From: Prevotella communis
GTDB lineage: Bacteria > Bacteroidota > Bacteroidia > Bacteroidales > Bacteroidaceae
Length of the DNA: 64,000 nt
Reading direction: 5' to 3'
NCBI RefSeq assembly: GCF_022024175.1
Contig: NZ_CP091794.1
Coordinates: 2,046,001-2,110,000 of the forward strand
The notes under the pieces are model-generated. The model searched no databases. It saw nothing but the letters and a program-made list of their open reading frames with translations, and had not been told where the DNA came from. Of this stretch, positions 12,311-24,171 are shown one piece after another. Position numbers and translations under genes: made by a program. Positions within the stretch are counted from its first letter, which is position 1; each line of letters starts with the position of its first letter.

Positions 12311-13363
12311 TTATTCAGGGAAGACTTCAGCCAACTTTTGCTCAATAGCGTCCATACGGTTGTTGCCTCGAACAAGGATGGTGCCGTCAGGAGCAAAGAG
12401 GATGAGTTCAGGGATGGCGTCGATGCCATAGAGTTCGGATGCCACGGCCTGCGAGTTGAGGATCTGGGGGTAAGGGATAGCATCGTCCTTGATGGCACGC
12501 AGCGTGGCCTCGGGCTTATCTTTCACGGCTACGCCAAGGGCTGTAAAATTGCGGTCTTTATACTTCTCGTGCAAGGCAATGACCTTGGGGATTCCTGCAC
12601 GACAGGGACCGCACCACGAGGCCCAGAAGTCAACGAGCACATACTTGCCGCAACCCACATAGTCGCTCAGGTGGGCGGTCTTGCCGTCGTACTCCACGGC
12701 AAAGTCGCGGAACCTTTCGCCCTCCTGCGGACGGGTAAGCAGCGTGTTCAGCCTCTCCACGTACTTAACGGTGACAGGATGCTGCTGTACAACCTCGCCA
12801 CACTGGCTGATGAGTGCCAGCACCTTCCTGGCTTCGGGCACCGTAGAATGGGGCAATGCCGTGAGCATCAGCGCCGCGGTAAGGTCGTTGCGATGGGCAA
12901 GGATATAATCCTTGGTGAGCTGAACGGCTTTGTCCTTATCGCCAGCCTCACTGGCTTTGCCTATCTCGCGCGTGGCATCAAACAAGGCATCATTGAGCGG
13001 GGTGCCTCCTACACGGCACGACATCCAGTCGTCCTGCGTGATGACGATATCACCTGCTTCGAGGATAAGCGGGAAGCGATTAGTACGGACACCGTTCTGG
13101 ATCTGTGACTCCAGCAGCAGGGCTGCTATCTGGGGCTTCTCCACCCTGCCGCTGATAGCAATCTTATTGCCTTGCAGGGCACATTTCTCCGTGATAGGCT
13201 CCTGATTGACGAAGTCGGCCAGGTAGAAGCTGTCAATCTTGACGTTTTCCTTAGCATACTCTTCATTCAGCAGACTAACGTCGCAACTCACTGTATAAGT
13301 GTTTTGCGCCCAGCCCGTAAGAGTGACAAGGGCAAACAACGAGATAAGGATTGATTTCTTCAT
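12311..13363 (-). CDS. TlpA-type thioredoxin with DUF4369-like N-terminus (second of a tandem pair)
   Basis: 350 residues. Residues 1-19 are a signal peptide (MKKSILISLFALVTLTGWAQ). Residues about 22-125 resemble DUF4369, and the C-terminal third is an AhpC/TSA-Redoxin/TlpA domain with the active site 'DFWASWCGPCRAGIPK' (CGPC). It is a periplasmic thiol-disulfide reductase of the type very common in Bacteroidetes. It follows the gene at 13373-14521 by 9 bp, with a near-identical signal sequence, so the pair arose by duplication and is co-transcribed. The long terminator at 12182-12235 ends the unit. Its target proteins are unknown. Confidence 0.9.
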   Translation of the reverse strand: MKKSILISLFALVTLTGWAQNTYTVSCDVSLLNEEYAKENVKIDSFYLADFVNQEPITEKCALQGNKIAISGRVEKPQIAALLLESQIQNGVRTNRFPLILEAGDIVITQDDWMSCRVGGTPLNDALFDATREIGKASEAGDKDKAVQLTKDYILAHRNDLTAALMLTALPHSTVPEARKVLALISQCGEVVQQHPVTVKYVERLNTLLTRPQEGERFRDFAVEYDGKTAHLSDYVGCGKYVLVDFWASWCGPCRAGIPKVIALHEKYKDRNFTALGVAVKDKPEATLRAIKDDAIPYPQILNSQAVASELYGIDAIPELILFAPDGTILVRGNNRMDAIEQKLAEVFPE

Positions 13364-13372
13364 ATTTGGGTT

Positions 13373-14521
13373 TTATTTGATATCAAATATCTCTGCGAGC
13401 TTTTCCTTCAGCTCTTGGCCTCGTAGTCCTATGGCGAGAATCTTTCCATCTGGGGTGATGAGGACAGTTTCAGGAATAGCACGAACACCATAGGTTTCGG
13501 ATGCAATAGATTTCCAGCCTTTCAGGTCGGAGAGATGAACCCAAGGTAGTTCAAGATGGCGGATAGCATTAAGCCATGCGTCACGTTTAGAATCGAAGGA
13601 AATGCCAATCATTTGCAGGCCTCGGGCAGCATATGTATTGTATATCTCTTTCATTGTCGGCATCTCGCCCATGCAGGGACCGCACCACGAAGCCCAGAAG
13701 TCAAGCAAGACATAATGACCTTTTCCAACGTATTCCGAAAGCCGGTGAGATATACCCGTTGTGTCAGGCAACTCCAAGTCATGATACTGAAGACCTACAG
13801 CGCGTTTTTCCAATCCCCAATAGTATTTCCAGACTTTCTCCATGGCCGGATGGTGGGCAAAGGCACGGTCTTCTTTCAGGTATTTTGAAAGCTCATCATA
13901 TGTCATATCTCCAAGGGTTACATGAAGATAATAGGCAGGAATGATATTATCGAGGTTGTCGTTGATAGCAGCCGCCTTTATCTCTTCGTACTGTGATAGG
14001 TAGCCCTTTAACTGTTCTACTGCTTTCTTATAAGGCTCATACTCAGCTGGCGACGATTTTCCCAATGCGCCTTCCTCAACGATGGTTCTGGCTTCTTCGG
14101 GCAGACTGTCAATGATGGCATCTAATTGCTTCTCGAGTTCCCATTCGCGATGCTGGTACAGGTTCATTTTGTTATTGAGCGGTGACCCAGTGATAACACC
14201 TTTGAGCATATCAAAGTGGATAGGTGTCTCGTCGATGATGAAGCGTTGGTCGTTGCCCAAACCGTCGCCCAACTGTACAAACGTTCCATAGGGAAGCCTG
14301 CCTGTAATGCGGAAACTACCATCCTGTCCAACCTTAGCTTTTGTCTGATTACCTCGTATAGGTGCGACGGTAAAAAACATCACGCTTTCAGCAGATGGGG
14401 CCGTCTTACCTGTTATTACGAAATCAATAGTGTCTGACTTTTCAGGAGTAAACACTTTCGTCTGTGCCCAGCCCGTCAGAGTGAAAAGGGCCAGCAGAAT
14501 GGTTGTAATGGTTTTCTTCAT
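13373..14521 (-). CDS. TlpA-type thioredoxin with DUF4369 N-terminus (first of a tandem pair)
   Basis: 382 residues. Signal peptide at 1-19 (MKKTITTILLALFTLTGWAQ). Residues about 30-130 are DUF4369-like ('FVITGKTAPSAESVMFFTVA', 'GSFRITGRLPYGTFVQLGDG'), followed by a helical spacer and, from about 235, the thioredoxin-like domain with 'LLDFWASWCGPCMGEMPT' and the cis-Pro region 'YGVRAIPETVLITPDGK'. It should reduce disulfides in the periplasm. It is the promoter-proximal gene of the pair, though no clear TAnnTTTG box was seen in the 90 bp upstream. Its relation to the neighbouring tRNAs appears only positional. Confidence 0.9.
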   Translation of the reverse strand: MKKTITTILLALFTLTGWAQTKVFTPEKSDTIDFVITGKTAPSAESVMFFTVAPIRGNQTKAKVGQDGSFRITGRLPYGTFVQLGDGLGNDQRFIIDETPIHFDMLKGVITGSPLNNKMNLYQHREWELEKQLDAIIDSLPEEARTIVEEGALGKSSPAEYEPYKKAVEQLKGYLSQYEEIKAAAINDNLDNIIPAYYLHVTLGDMTYDELSKYLKEDRAFAHHPAMEKVWKYYWGLEKRAVGLQYHDLELPDTTGISHRLSEYVGKGHYVLLDFWASWCGPCMGEMPTMKEIYNTYAARGLQMIGISFDSKRDAWLNAIRHLELPWVHLSDLKGWKSIASETYGVRAIPETVLITPDGKILAIGLRGQELKEKLAEIFDIK

Positions 14522-14598
14522 ATTTGGTTATCTAAGTTGTAGTACCTTTATTTATATATACGCTCAACTTGGTAAAAATATCGCGTCTATGGTTGTTA

Positions 14599-14641
14599 AT
14601 AAATAAAAAAATAAAGAGAGATATTCAAAATACCTCTCTTT
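14599..14641 (-). terminator. Terminator after the tRNA-Arg pair
   Basis: Minus-strand stem AAAGAGAGGTATT / AATATCTCTCTTT (14641-14613) followed by ATTTTTTTATTTATT, 2 nt after the distal tRNA. Confidence 0.85.
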
Positions 14642-14642
14642 G

Positions 14643-14716
14643 TGATTCCGGCGGGATTCAAACCCACAACCTTCTGATCCGTAGTCAGATGCTCTATTCA
14701 GTTGAGCTACGGAACC
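14643..14716 (-). tRNA. tRNA-Arg(ACG), distal copy
   Basis: Minus-strand cloverleaf: acceptor GGTTCCG / CGGAATC, D arm AGCTCAACTGAATAGAGC, anticodon stem-loop TCTGA-CTACGGA-TCAGA with anticodon ACG, T arm GTGGGTTTGAATCCCGC, discriminator A. No encoded CCA. It is identical to the copy at 14746-14819. Confidence 0.95.
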
Positions 14717-14745
14717 TCCGTTCCTTTGTCGCAAACCTTTGAATG

Positions 14746-14819
14746 TGATTCCGGCGGGATTCAAACCCACAACCTTCTGATCCGTAGTCAGATGCTCTAT
14801 TCAGTTGAGCTACGGAACC
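14746..14819 (-). tRNA. tRNA-Arg(ACG), proximal copy
   Basis: Identical 74-nt cloverleaf to 14643-14716, anticodon ACG, read as inosine to decode CGN. It begins 20 nt after the promoter box at 14840-14847. The 29-nt spacer to the second copy contains ACCT.CGTTCCTTTG, similar to sequence in front of the first copy, as expected from unequal duplication. Confidence 0.95.
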
Positions 14820-14839
14820 TCGTTCCTTGTTTGCGGGTG

Positions 14840-14847
14840 CAAAGGTA
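14840..14847 (-). promoter_or_regulatory. Promoter -7 box for the tRNA-Arg pair
   Basis: Minus-strand TACCTTTG followed by CACCC. Confidence 0.75.
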
Positions 14848-14925
14848 CGCACTTTTTTTATATTCACCAATTTTTTTGAGGTATTTTTTTCAAAATAGGT
14901 GCATTTTTTTGGATTTTCTGAATTA

Positions 14926-16440
14926 TTAGTGAATATTTTTCAATTTTCGGACGTATTTTACTGGTTCACCCTCGTCATTCTTCAGCACATCTGCAAAACG
15001 CTGGGGTGTTATTTCCACGGGTCCGGATACGAATTCAGGGATATTATAGCTCTTCATGAACTGACGATGATAGTCGGGATCAGCCTGAGGCAGCGCAAAG
15101 GGTTTGGATGCCCTACCCTGCTGGTCAACATGCGCAAAGAAGGGACGGGTGAAATTACCATCCTCGCGTCGGGTGCTGACTACGAGCCAACGTCCATTGC
15201 TGGACCAAGAGTGATAGCTCTCAGTATCGTCGGAGTTGATACCCTCCATAGGCTTGCACTCACCCGTGGCAAGATTGAGCATCCAGAGATCAGCCTCGTG
15301 GTGCCAGATATGGAAGCAGCCATAGTTACCCAGGGTGAAGACCAGAAAGCGTCCATCGGGCGAGATACGAGGCAGCGTGGCACTCTTGCCAAGGGTATCG
15401 GCATCGAAGACCAGCTGGCGCGGACCGAAGGTCATCGTCTCGGCATCAAACGACTTGCGATAGATATTATAATGCAGTTCGCTATAGCGGCGGATAACCT
15501 CTACATCCTTGGACACCGTATCACGGAACTCAAAATGTGCGCTGCAATAATAGAGGCTCTTGCCATCGGGTGCCCAGAAGGGGAACACCTCAAACTCAGT
15601 AGAGTCGTTCTCGATATTCGTCACCTCGTTGTTCCTGACATCATAGGCTATGATATCGCTGGCGGAATCGAACACCTCAATCTTATTCTTATGGCGCGTA
15701 TGGAACGACTGTCCCGTCTTGTTGGTAGAGAACACCACCAAGGGCAATGTGGGATGCCAGGTGGGATAGACACCTGCAGAGAGCAGGGAGTCGTTGCGCA
15801 TATTGACCTTGCTGACCTTGCCATCATAGACCATGATGGTGCCACCATGATTCTGACGGGCATGGAAGAGCATGCGTTCAGGATTATATTGCTGGAAATT
15901 GTGGCAGTTGACACATTGTCCGTCCTGTTCGGTGCTGCACAGCAGATTGTCGACCATCACCTTCTCGTCGTACGTCTCAAGGCAACGCTGATTCAGCGTC
16001 AGTTCCTCGTAGGTGACATAGGAAGGAGAGATAAGACGATAGCAGAGATAAGCGTCAATACTGTCGGCAGACACATGATAGGCAAAGGGCTTGAAGCGCT
16101 TCCACTGTCCGCCATTGCAGGCAAAGACCTCAACGGTGATATCGTGGCCCTGGGCAGCAGCTGTCAACTGATGCCAGTCATCAACAGAAGGCTGGGCCTT
16201 GACACCGCCACACACCAGTTCCATATCGCCATAGGAGAAACGCGTCACCACCTCGTCGGCCTCCTGCTCCAACTGGAACGAGAGCGGAGCGATATTCACA
16301 GGAATGGTCACATCCGTATAGTCGGGATATATCTTAGGCAAATGCTCGTCTTCGATAAAACTGTCAGGAACCTTCGTTCCACATGAGGCCAACGCCAGGA
16401 GTGCCCCAAGGCACAATAAATGGATATATTTCATAATCAA
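14926..16440 (-). CDS. PD40/TolB-like beta-propeller lipoprotein with a CxxCH motif
   Basis: 504 residues. The lipoprotein signal ends LASCGTK (Cys at about 20). From about residue 200 the protein carries PD40/TolB-like propeller strands ('PTWHPTLPLVVFSTNKTGQ', 'FPFWAPDGKSLYYCSAH', 'PRISPDGRFLVFTLGNYG', 'YHSWSSNGRWLVVSTRRE'). A single 'QCVNCHNF' at about 174-181 matches the c-type haem site CxxCH, just before the propeller. The gene overlaps the DUF6057 gene upstream by 4 bp, a pairing typical of Bacteroidales. It is probably anchored to a membrane facing the periplasm or cell surface. Haem attachment is possible but not shown, as one CxxCH can occur by chance. Confidence 0.78.
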   Translation of the reverse strand: MIMKYIHLLCLGALLALASCGTKVPDSFIEDEHLPKIYPDYTDVTIPVNIAPLSFQLEQEADEVVTRFSYGDMELVCGGVKAQPSVDDWHQLTAAAQGHDITVEVFACNGGQWKRFKPFAYHVSADSIDAYLCYRLISPSYVTYEELTLNQRCLETYDEKVMVDNLLCSTEQDGQCVNCHNFQQYNPERMLFHARQNHGGTIMVYDGKVSKVNMRNDSLLSAGVYPTWHPTLPLVVFSTNKTGQSFHTRHKNKIEVFDSASDIIAYDVRNNEVTNIENDSTEFEVFPFWAPDGKSLYYCSAHFEFRDTVSKDVEVIRRYSELHYNIYRKSFDAETMTFGPRQLVFDADTLGKSATLPRISPDGRFLVFTLGNYGCFHIWHHEADLWMLNLATGECKPMEGINSDDTESYHSWSSNGRWLVVSTRREDGNFTRPFFAHVDQQGRASKPFALPQADPDYHRQFMKSYNIPEFVSGPVEITPQRFADVLKNDEGEPVKYVRKLKNIH

Positions 16441-18260
16441 TACAACTTCTGATTTCTAATAAGGAAATAGTCATAGTAGAACGTATGACCAAAACGGGGA
16501 TAGAAGACGGGACGCATCTGGGCCTCCGTCATGCCGGCACAACTCTGGGCCAGTTTCATGAAATTCTCGTAGTCCTCCTTGACCTGGGCATCGAAAGGCA
16601 TGCGACTGATATCAACCTGATGCTCCAGATTGCCATAGAGATAGGCAGCCTCCTGATAATGACGAGGCATCAGCTTACCCTGATGCAGAACGGCATACTT
16701 ATTGAACCTGGGCCAGAAGGTAGGAATATCCTTGGTCCAAAGGGCAGCAAAGAGCACCAGTTCCTGCATCTCAGGATCATCCGTCTCAACATTGACCAGA
16801 AGGTGCATCAGGAAATACTCAACCAGTCCGTTGTCACTACTCAGCTGATCCTTGAAATCACGCAGATGGAACAATGGGCCGTATTCCTTGCTGGCCTTCA
16901 ACCTCTCACGATGATGCAGGTACTGCTCCTGCTGTTCGGCCCACGCCTTATGATAGCGCGTGTGCTTCAGGATATTGATGTATTTTGCAGCCACCTCATA
17001 TTCCTCGTCCATCAACGAGCAACGAATCATGTACTTCAGATAGACGGCACGCCAGCCATACTCCACGCCATCCTCCAGACACCAGCGGTGACAGAAGTTC
17101 AACTGGCCATAATAGAAGTAGATATCACGGCCAACGACCTGCGTCATACGGATGTCTATCGGGGTATTGCTGGCCTTGGCTCCCTGACGATAATAGTAGG
17201 CCTCATCACCCAGGCGTCCCAGGCGGAAGAGCGCCAGGTTCTTCATCATCACGATGCTGCGGGTAGGTTCATCCTGCAGGTTGGCGGCCTCACGGATCAC
17301 GCCATTCCAGTCGTCAGCCTCCATAGCGCGGTTCATGGCCAGTTCCTTATGGAAATTATAGTCCTTATACCAGTATTTCTGAACGCCATACACAAGACCG
17401 CCTATCAGCAAACATTGAACCAGGCCCCAGATGACAGGCTTACGAACCTGTCCGCTGCCCCATAGGCCATAGCTGAGCGCCATCAAGGCATAGAAGACGG
17501 TGAGCAGGATGAAGGGGATGTAATAGCTGGCGAAGAAATCGTCCATCTCAAAGAGTGGAAGAGCCGTGAAATAGATATCCTCGGAATTGGTCTGATAATA
17601 GCATTGCTGATAATAGATCATCGGCACAACGATGATTGCGGCCAACGCCAGGAAGGAATTCAGGAGTCGCAGTTTCAGGGACATGTCCTTCAGGCGCCAG
17701 GAAAGCAGACCCATGAGTGCCACTGCCAGCAAGCCATAAAAGCCCAGCAGCGGGTAAAGCACGGCCGAACCGGCAACAATATACGCAGGACGGACCATCT
17801 TAGGCAGACACCTGAAGCCCCACACGCTGGCGATGCCGGCAGTAAGGCCGATGGTGGCCACAAAGAAATAGCCTCGCAGTTTCAGGTAATAAATCCAATA
17901 GCCCAGTTCCACATTGCTCAGAAGCAACAATGCCACAGGAACGAGCAAAACCGTGAGCCACTTCAACGGCACCTTAAAGGTAAGGGCCGAGAGAACCAGC
18001 AGCACAGCCCACCAGGCACACAGGATGAGCACGCCAAGCCACGAGTGATAGAAGAAGTCGGTGAAGAAGGTACCCAGATACGTCAGGATGCCACCCGAAA
18101 CGACCATCTGCTGCTTAAAAAACAATGCTGTATCAAGGAACAGGTTCAACTCCTGGACCTTCCAGAGATAGTTCTCCTCATAGTGCACCAGAGCCCACGC
18201 TATCAGGCCGAAAGCTACCGTTACAAGGAGCAAAGGAATGATGTTAAGTTTATGTTTCAT
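16437..18260 (-). CDS. DUF6057 multi-pass membrane protein
   Basis: 607 residues. Residues 1 to about 300 contain some nine hydrophobic helices (for example 'LNIIPLLLVTVAFGLIAWAL', 'LGVLILCAWWAVLLVLSALT', 'LTVLLVPVALLLLSNVELGY'). From about 310 the protein is soluble and helical, with TPR-like tracts ('DWNGVIREAANLQDEPTRSI', 'CSLMDEEYEVAAKYINILKH'). This architecture fits the Bacteroidetes family DUF6057, always next to a PD40 lipoprotein as here. It starts 18-30 bp from a promoter box at 18284-18291. It may work with the propeller protein as an inner-membrane partner; no reaction is known. Confidence 0.78.
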   Translation of the reverse strand: MKHKLNIIPLLLVTVAFGLIAWALVHYEENYLWKVQELNLFLDTALFFKQQMVVSGGILTYLGTFFTDFFYHSWLGVLILCAWWAVLLVLSALTFKVPLKWLTVLLVPVALLLLSNVELGYWIYYLKLRGYFFVATIGLTAGIASVWGFRCLPKMVRPAYIVAGSAVLYPLLGFYGLLAVALMGLLSWRLKDMSLKLRLLNSFLALAAIIVVPMIYYQQCYYQTNSEDIYFTALPLFEMDDFFASYYIPFILLTVFYALMALSYGLWGSGQVRKPVIWGLVQCLLIGGLVYGVQKYWYKDYNFHKELAMNRAMEADDWNGVIREAANLQDEPTRSIVMMKNLALFRLGRLGDEAYYYRQGAKASNTPIDIRMTQVVGRDIYFYYGQLNFCHRWCLEDGVEYGWRAVYLKYMIRCSLMDEEYEVAAKYINILKHTRYHKAWAEQQEQYLHHRERLKASKEYGPLFHLRDFKDQLSSDNGLVEYFLMHLLVNVETDDPEMQELVLFAALWTKDIPTFWPRFNKYAVLHQGKLMPRHYQEAAYLYGNLEHQVDISRMPFDAQVKEDYENFMKLAQSCAGMTEAQMRPVFYPRFGHTFYYDYFLIRNQKLY

Positions 18261-18283
18261 GCGATTTTTCGTTATTGTGCGTG

Positions 18284-18291
18284 CAAAGGTA
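18284..18291 (-). promoter_or_regulatory. Promoter -7 box for DUF6057 / PD40 operon
   Basis: Minus-strand TACCTTTG followed by CACG, 24 bp before the ATG at 18260. Confidence 0.7.
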
Positions 18292-18335
18292 TAAAAATTA
18301 TTCTACAAATTGAATCAGAATCGGAAATAATTTCG

Positions 18336-18343
18336 TAACTTTG
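18336..18343 (+). promoter_or_regulatory. Promoter -7 box for the GH2 beta-galactosidase
   Basis: TAACTTTG followed by CA; divergent from the box at 18284-18291, 44 bp away. Leader about 33 nt. Confidence 0.75.
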
Positions 18344-18376
18344 CACGAAATAGTAAACTATCAATAACTACATTAA

Positions 18377-21502
<3,126 letters not shown>

Positions 21503-21521
21503 AGGAAAGGCAATACAACAA

Positions 21522-21559
21522 AAGCGGCACCCATTGGAAAATGAGTGCCGCTTGTTTTT
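21522..21559 (+). terminator. Terminator of the GH2 gene
   Basis: Stem AAGCGGCACCCATT / AATGAGTGCCGCTT with a 3-5 nt loop, followed by GTTTTTATT; it also lies 5 bp from the convergent glycosyltransferase stop (21558). Confidence 0.8.
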
Positions 21560-22580
21560 ATTGTCCTAACTGACTGAACGTCTTACAGCCTTTTGCGTAG
21601 TATCGCCAAAGCAACAGGAATGGCGCGAACTCTGCATCATGGGCAGCTACCCTACTTTGCTGAATCTGCTGACGGTCGTTTTTAAAATCCCTGCGCCAGC
21701 GCTTAAAGTCGCGACGGGCTCGGAAAATGGCTTTGAAGTCGCCCACGTTACGCTTCAGCAACAGCGTCTGGAAAGCAGCCAGGTAATCCAGGAACCAGCG
21801 CCAGCGCATCACGGGCTTCAGGTCTTTCTCTGGCAGGCACTTGTACAGCATCGTCAGGTTATTGCGGAAATTCAAGTAGGTCTTCATGGGGTTCGACTTT
21901 GGCAGCGTACCACCTCCTACATGATAGACTTTACTCTCAGGCAGGCAGTAGAGCTGGTATCCGCGGATACGCATACGCCAGCACATCTCAATCTCTTCCT
22001 GATGGGCAAAGAAGCGGCCATCCAGTCCGCCCACCTCTTTATATATACGCGCACGCACGAGGAGAGCTGCACCTGTAGCCCAATGTATCTTTGCAGGCTC
22101 ATCATATTGTCCTTGGTCTTTCTCGACGACATCAAAGACTCTTCCGCGGCAGAACGGATATCCATAACGGTCCAGATAGCCACCGCATGCACCTGCATAC
22201 TCAAAACTGTCGCGCTGATAAATGCTCAATAGTTTGGGTTGACAAGCTGCAACCTCAGCATGTGCGTCCATAAATGCAAGCAGGGGCGTCAGCCATCCTT
22301 TGGTTACCTCTATATCGCTATTCAGCAGCAGATAATACTCGGCATCAACCTGTTCCAGGGCTTTGTTATAGCCCTCAGCAAAGCCCCAGTTCTTTTCCAG
22401 CAGGATCAACTTCACTTCAGGGAACAGTTCCTTCAACAAGGTGATACTCTCATCTGTAGAGGCGTTATCAGCTACATAGACCACGGCCTCGTCCCTTGAA
22501 TATTCCAATACGCTGGGCAGATACTGGCGAAGCATCTTTGCGCCATTCCAGTTTAATATGACGATAGCTAACTTATCCAT
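21558..22580 (-). CDS. Family 2 glycosyltransferase
   Basis: 340 residues. The GT-A fold of GT2 is clear: 'LAIVILNWNGAKMLRQYLPS' at the start, 'VYVADNASTDESITLLKEL', 'NWGFAEGYNKAL', the metal-binding 'LLLNSDIEV' (SD in place of DXD), 'ATGAALLVRARIYKEVGGLD' and 'FFAHQEEIEMCWRMRIRGYQ' (ED/W acceptor region). This subclass resembles rhamnosyl- or mannosyl-type transferases of the cell envelope. No transmembrane segment. It overlaps the end of mtaB by 8 bp and is thus co-transcribed with it; the functional link is not obvious. Donor and acceptor unknown. Confidence 0.9.
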   Translation of the reverse strand: MDKLAIVILNWNGAKMLRQYLPSVLEYSRDEAVVYVADNASTDESITLLKELFPEVKLILLEKNWGFAEGYNKALEQVDAEYYLLLNSDIEVTKGWLTPLLAFMDAHAEVAACQPKLLSIYQRDSFEYAGACGGYLDRYGYPFCRGRVFDVVEKDQGQYDEPAKIHWATGAALLVRARIYKEVGGLDGRFFAHQEEIEMCWRMRIRGYQLYCLPESKVYHVGGGTLPKSNPMKTYLNFRNNLTMLYKCLPEKDLKPVMRWRWFLDYLAAFQTLLLKRNVGDFKAIFRARRDFKRWRRDFKNDRQQIQQSRVAAHDAEFAPFLLLWRYYAKGCKTFSQLGQ

Positions 22581-23913
22581 TGATAATCGTGGCTTTTAAG
22601 GCGGTCTTATCGTGGTTGAAATCACCCATGCGCACCCGAATCAGTTCATTGTCAAATTCTGGTTTTGCATCTGCAGGCGACAGTTCTACACGAATATAAT
22701 TCTTGGTAAACCCATGCATGGCACGTCCGCGCGTAGCCTTCTCAAAGAGTACCTCAGCTTCCTGGCCAATATACTGTTCATAGAAACTGATGGTCTTCTC
22801 GTCAGACAGTTCCAGCAATCGCTTACTACGCAGTTTCTTCTCCTTCTCAGGCACCACATAGTTGATCTTCAGAGCTGATGTGCCTGGACGCTCTGAGTAT
22901 GGGAACACATGCAGCTGGGTGACGGGCAGGGACTTGACAAACTCATAGGCATCCTCGAAGCACTCGGGTGTCTCACCTCTGCATCCCACCATCACATCCA
23001 CGCCGATAAAAGCATCGGGCATCTGTTCCTTGATACGCATGATCTTATCAGCAAAGAGCTGTCGGTCGTAATGGCGATGCATCAGGCGCAACACTTCATC
23101 ACTGCCACTCTGTAGGGGAATATGGAAATGGGGCATAAAGGCATGACTCTCCCTGGCACAGTAGTCAATGAGTTCGTCGCTGAGCAGGTCGGGCTCCAGA
23201 CTGCTGATTCGATAACGACTGATGCCCTCTACACGGTCAAGGGCTTTCACCAGGTCGATGAATTTCTCACCCGTGGTCTTACCGAAGTCGCCAATATTCA
23301 CACCCGTGAGCACGATTTCCTTTCCTCCCTCTGCTGCTGCCTGTTCTGCTTGTGCTACCAATGAAGCTATCGTTGGGTTGCGACTGAACCCTCGCGCGTA
23401 CGGTATAGTACAATAGGTACAGAAATAGTCGCAGCCATCCTGCACCTTCAGAAAATACCTGGTACGATTTCCCCTTGAACACGATGGCGCAAAGGTCTTG
23501 ATATCTTTGGTCTTCTCAGTCTTGTAAGTCGCGATATTATTACGGTTTACAAAAGCTTCTGACAGGAACTGCACGAGATTAGCCTTCTCATTAGATCCCA
23601 ACACCAGGCTCACGCCCTCTATCTTACTCACAGTCTCGGCTTCCAACTGGGCATAGCAACCTGTCACTACTACAAAAGCGCCAGGATTCTCGCGTACCAT
23701 TCTATGAATAGCCTGACGACATTTATGATCGGCCACATCGGTCACCGAACAGGTATTTATCAGACAGATGTCGGCTGGCTCGCCCTTATGGGCTGTGCGG
23801 ACGCCCATCTCCTGAAGCATCCTACCGAAAGTTGATGTCTCAGAAAAGTTCAACTTACACCCTAAGGTATAATATACTGCTGTTTTGCCTTGAAAGGCAG
23901 ATGTATCTATCAT
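22573..23913 (-). CDS. mtaB: tRNA (N6-threonylcarbamoyladenosine(37)-C2)-methylthiotransferase MtaB
   Basis: 446 residues from the ATG at 23913, chosen because the promoter box at 23934-23941 leaves only a short leader and upstream in-frame codons lie in the promoter. Domains: UPF0004 N-terminal (about 10-110, with Cys in 'TLGCKLNFSET' and 'LINTCSVTDVADHKC'), radical SAM core with 'GCDYFCTYCTIPYARG' (CxxxCxxC) at about 150-165, and a C-terminal TRAM-like domain. The enzyme uses two Fe-S clusters to add a methylthio group to t6A37 in ANN-decoding tRNAs. The motif order and 'VFPYSERPGTSA' separate it from MiaB and RimO. Confidence 0.92.
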   Translation of the reverse strand: MIDTSAFQGKTAVYYTLGCKLNFSETSTFGRMLQEMGVRTAHKGEPADICLINTCSVTDVADHKCRQAIHRMVRENPGAFVVVTGCYAQLEAETVSKIEGVSLVLGSNEKANLVQFLSEAFVNRNNIATYKTEKTKDIKTFAPSCSRGNRTRYFLKVQDGCDYFCTYCTIPYARGFSRNPTIASLVAQAEQAAAEGGKEIVLTGVNIGDFGKTTGEKFIDLVKALDRVEGISRYRISSLEPDLLSDELIDYCARESHAFMPHFHIPLQSGSDEVLRLMHRHYDRQLFADKIMRIKEQMPDAFIGVDVMVGCRGETPECFEDAYEFVKSLPVTQLHVFPYSERPGTSALKINYVVPEKEKKLRSKRLLELSDEKTISFYEQYIGQEAEVLFEKATRGRAMHGFTKNYIRVELSPADAKPEFDNELIRVRMGDFNHDKTALKATIING

Positions 23914-23933
23914 ATCATTTATCTTCTGTTTTG

Positions 23934-23941
23934 CAAAGGTA
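23934..23941 (-). promoter_or_regulatory. Promoter -7 box for mtaB
   Basis: Minus-strand TACCTTTG followed by CA; decides the mtaB start at 23913. Confidence 0.75.
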
Positions 23942-24110
23942 CACATTAATTGGCGAAAAACACGCTTTTTTGTCTTAATTTCATTTAAGTGTCGTTTGTA
24001 TACTATTTTTAACATTTCATATCCAACTGATTTACAAGCATTTACAAAAAAGTTACAAAAATCATCAAAAAAAAATTGAAAAAAATGTATCATCGTATCA
24101 AAAAAATACC

Positions 24111-24118
24111 TACCTTTG
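24111..24118 (+). promoter_or_regulatory. Promoter -7 box for the small repeat lipoprotein
   Basis: TACCTTTG followed by CA, preceded by a long AT-rich tract (24030-24110). Leader about 45 nt. Confidence 0.8.
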
Positions 24119-24171
24119 CATCGTTTTAATAAACAAATGATTGTTTTACAGATTTAAAAAGCAAAAAAGAA

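Noticed and set aside
14899..16386. 495-codon open frame on the plus strand opposite the PD40 lipoprotein gene
   Set aside because: The minus strand has a lipoprotein signal and propeller repeats; the plus frame has no recognisable domain and runs through the lipoprotein gene's stop region.
23914..24093. N-terminal extension of mtaB
   Set aside because: The extra 60 codons cross the promoter box at 23934-23941 and translate AT-rich intergenic DNA.
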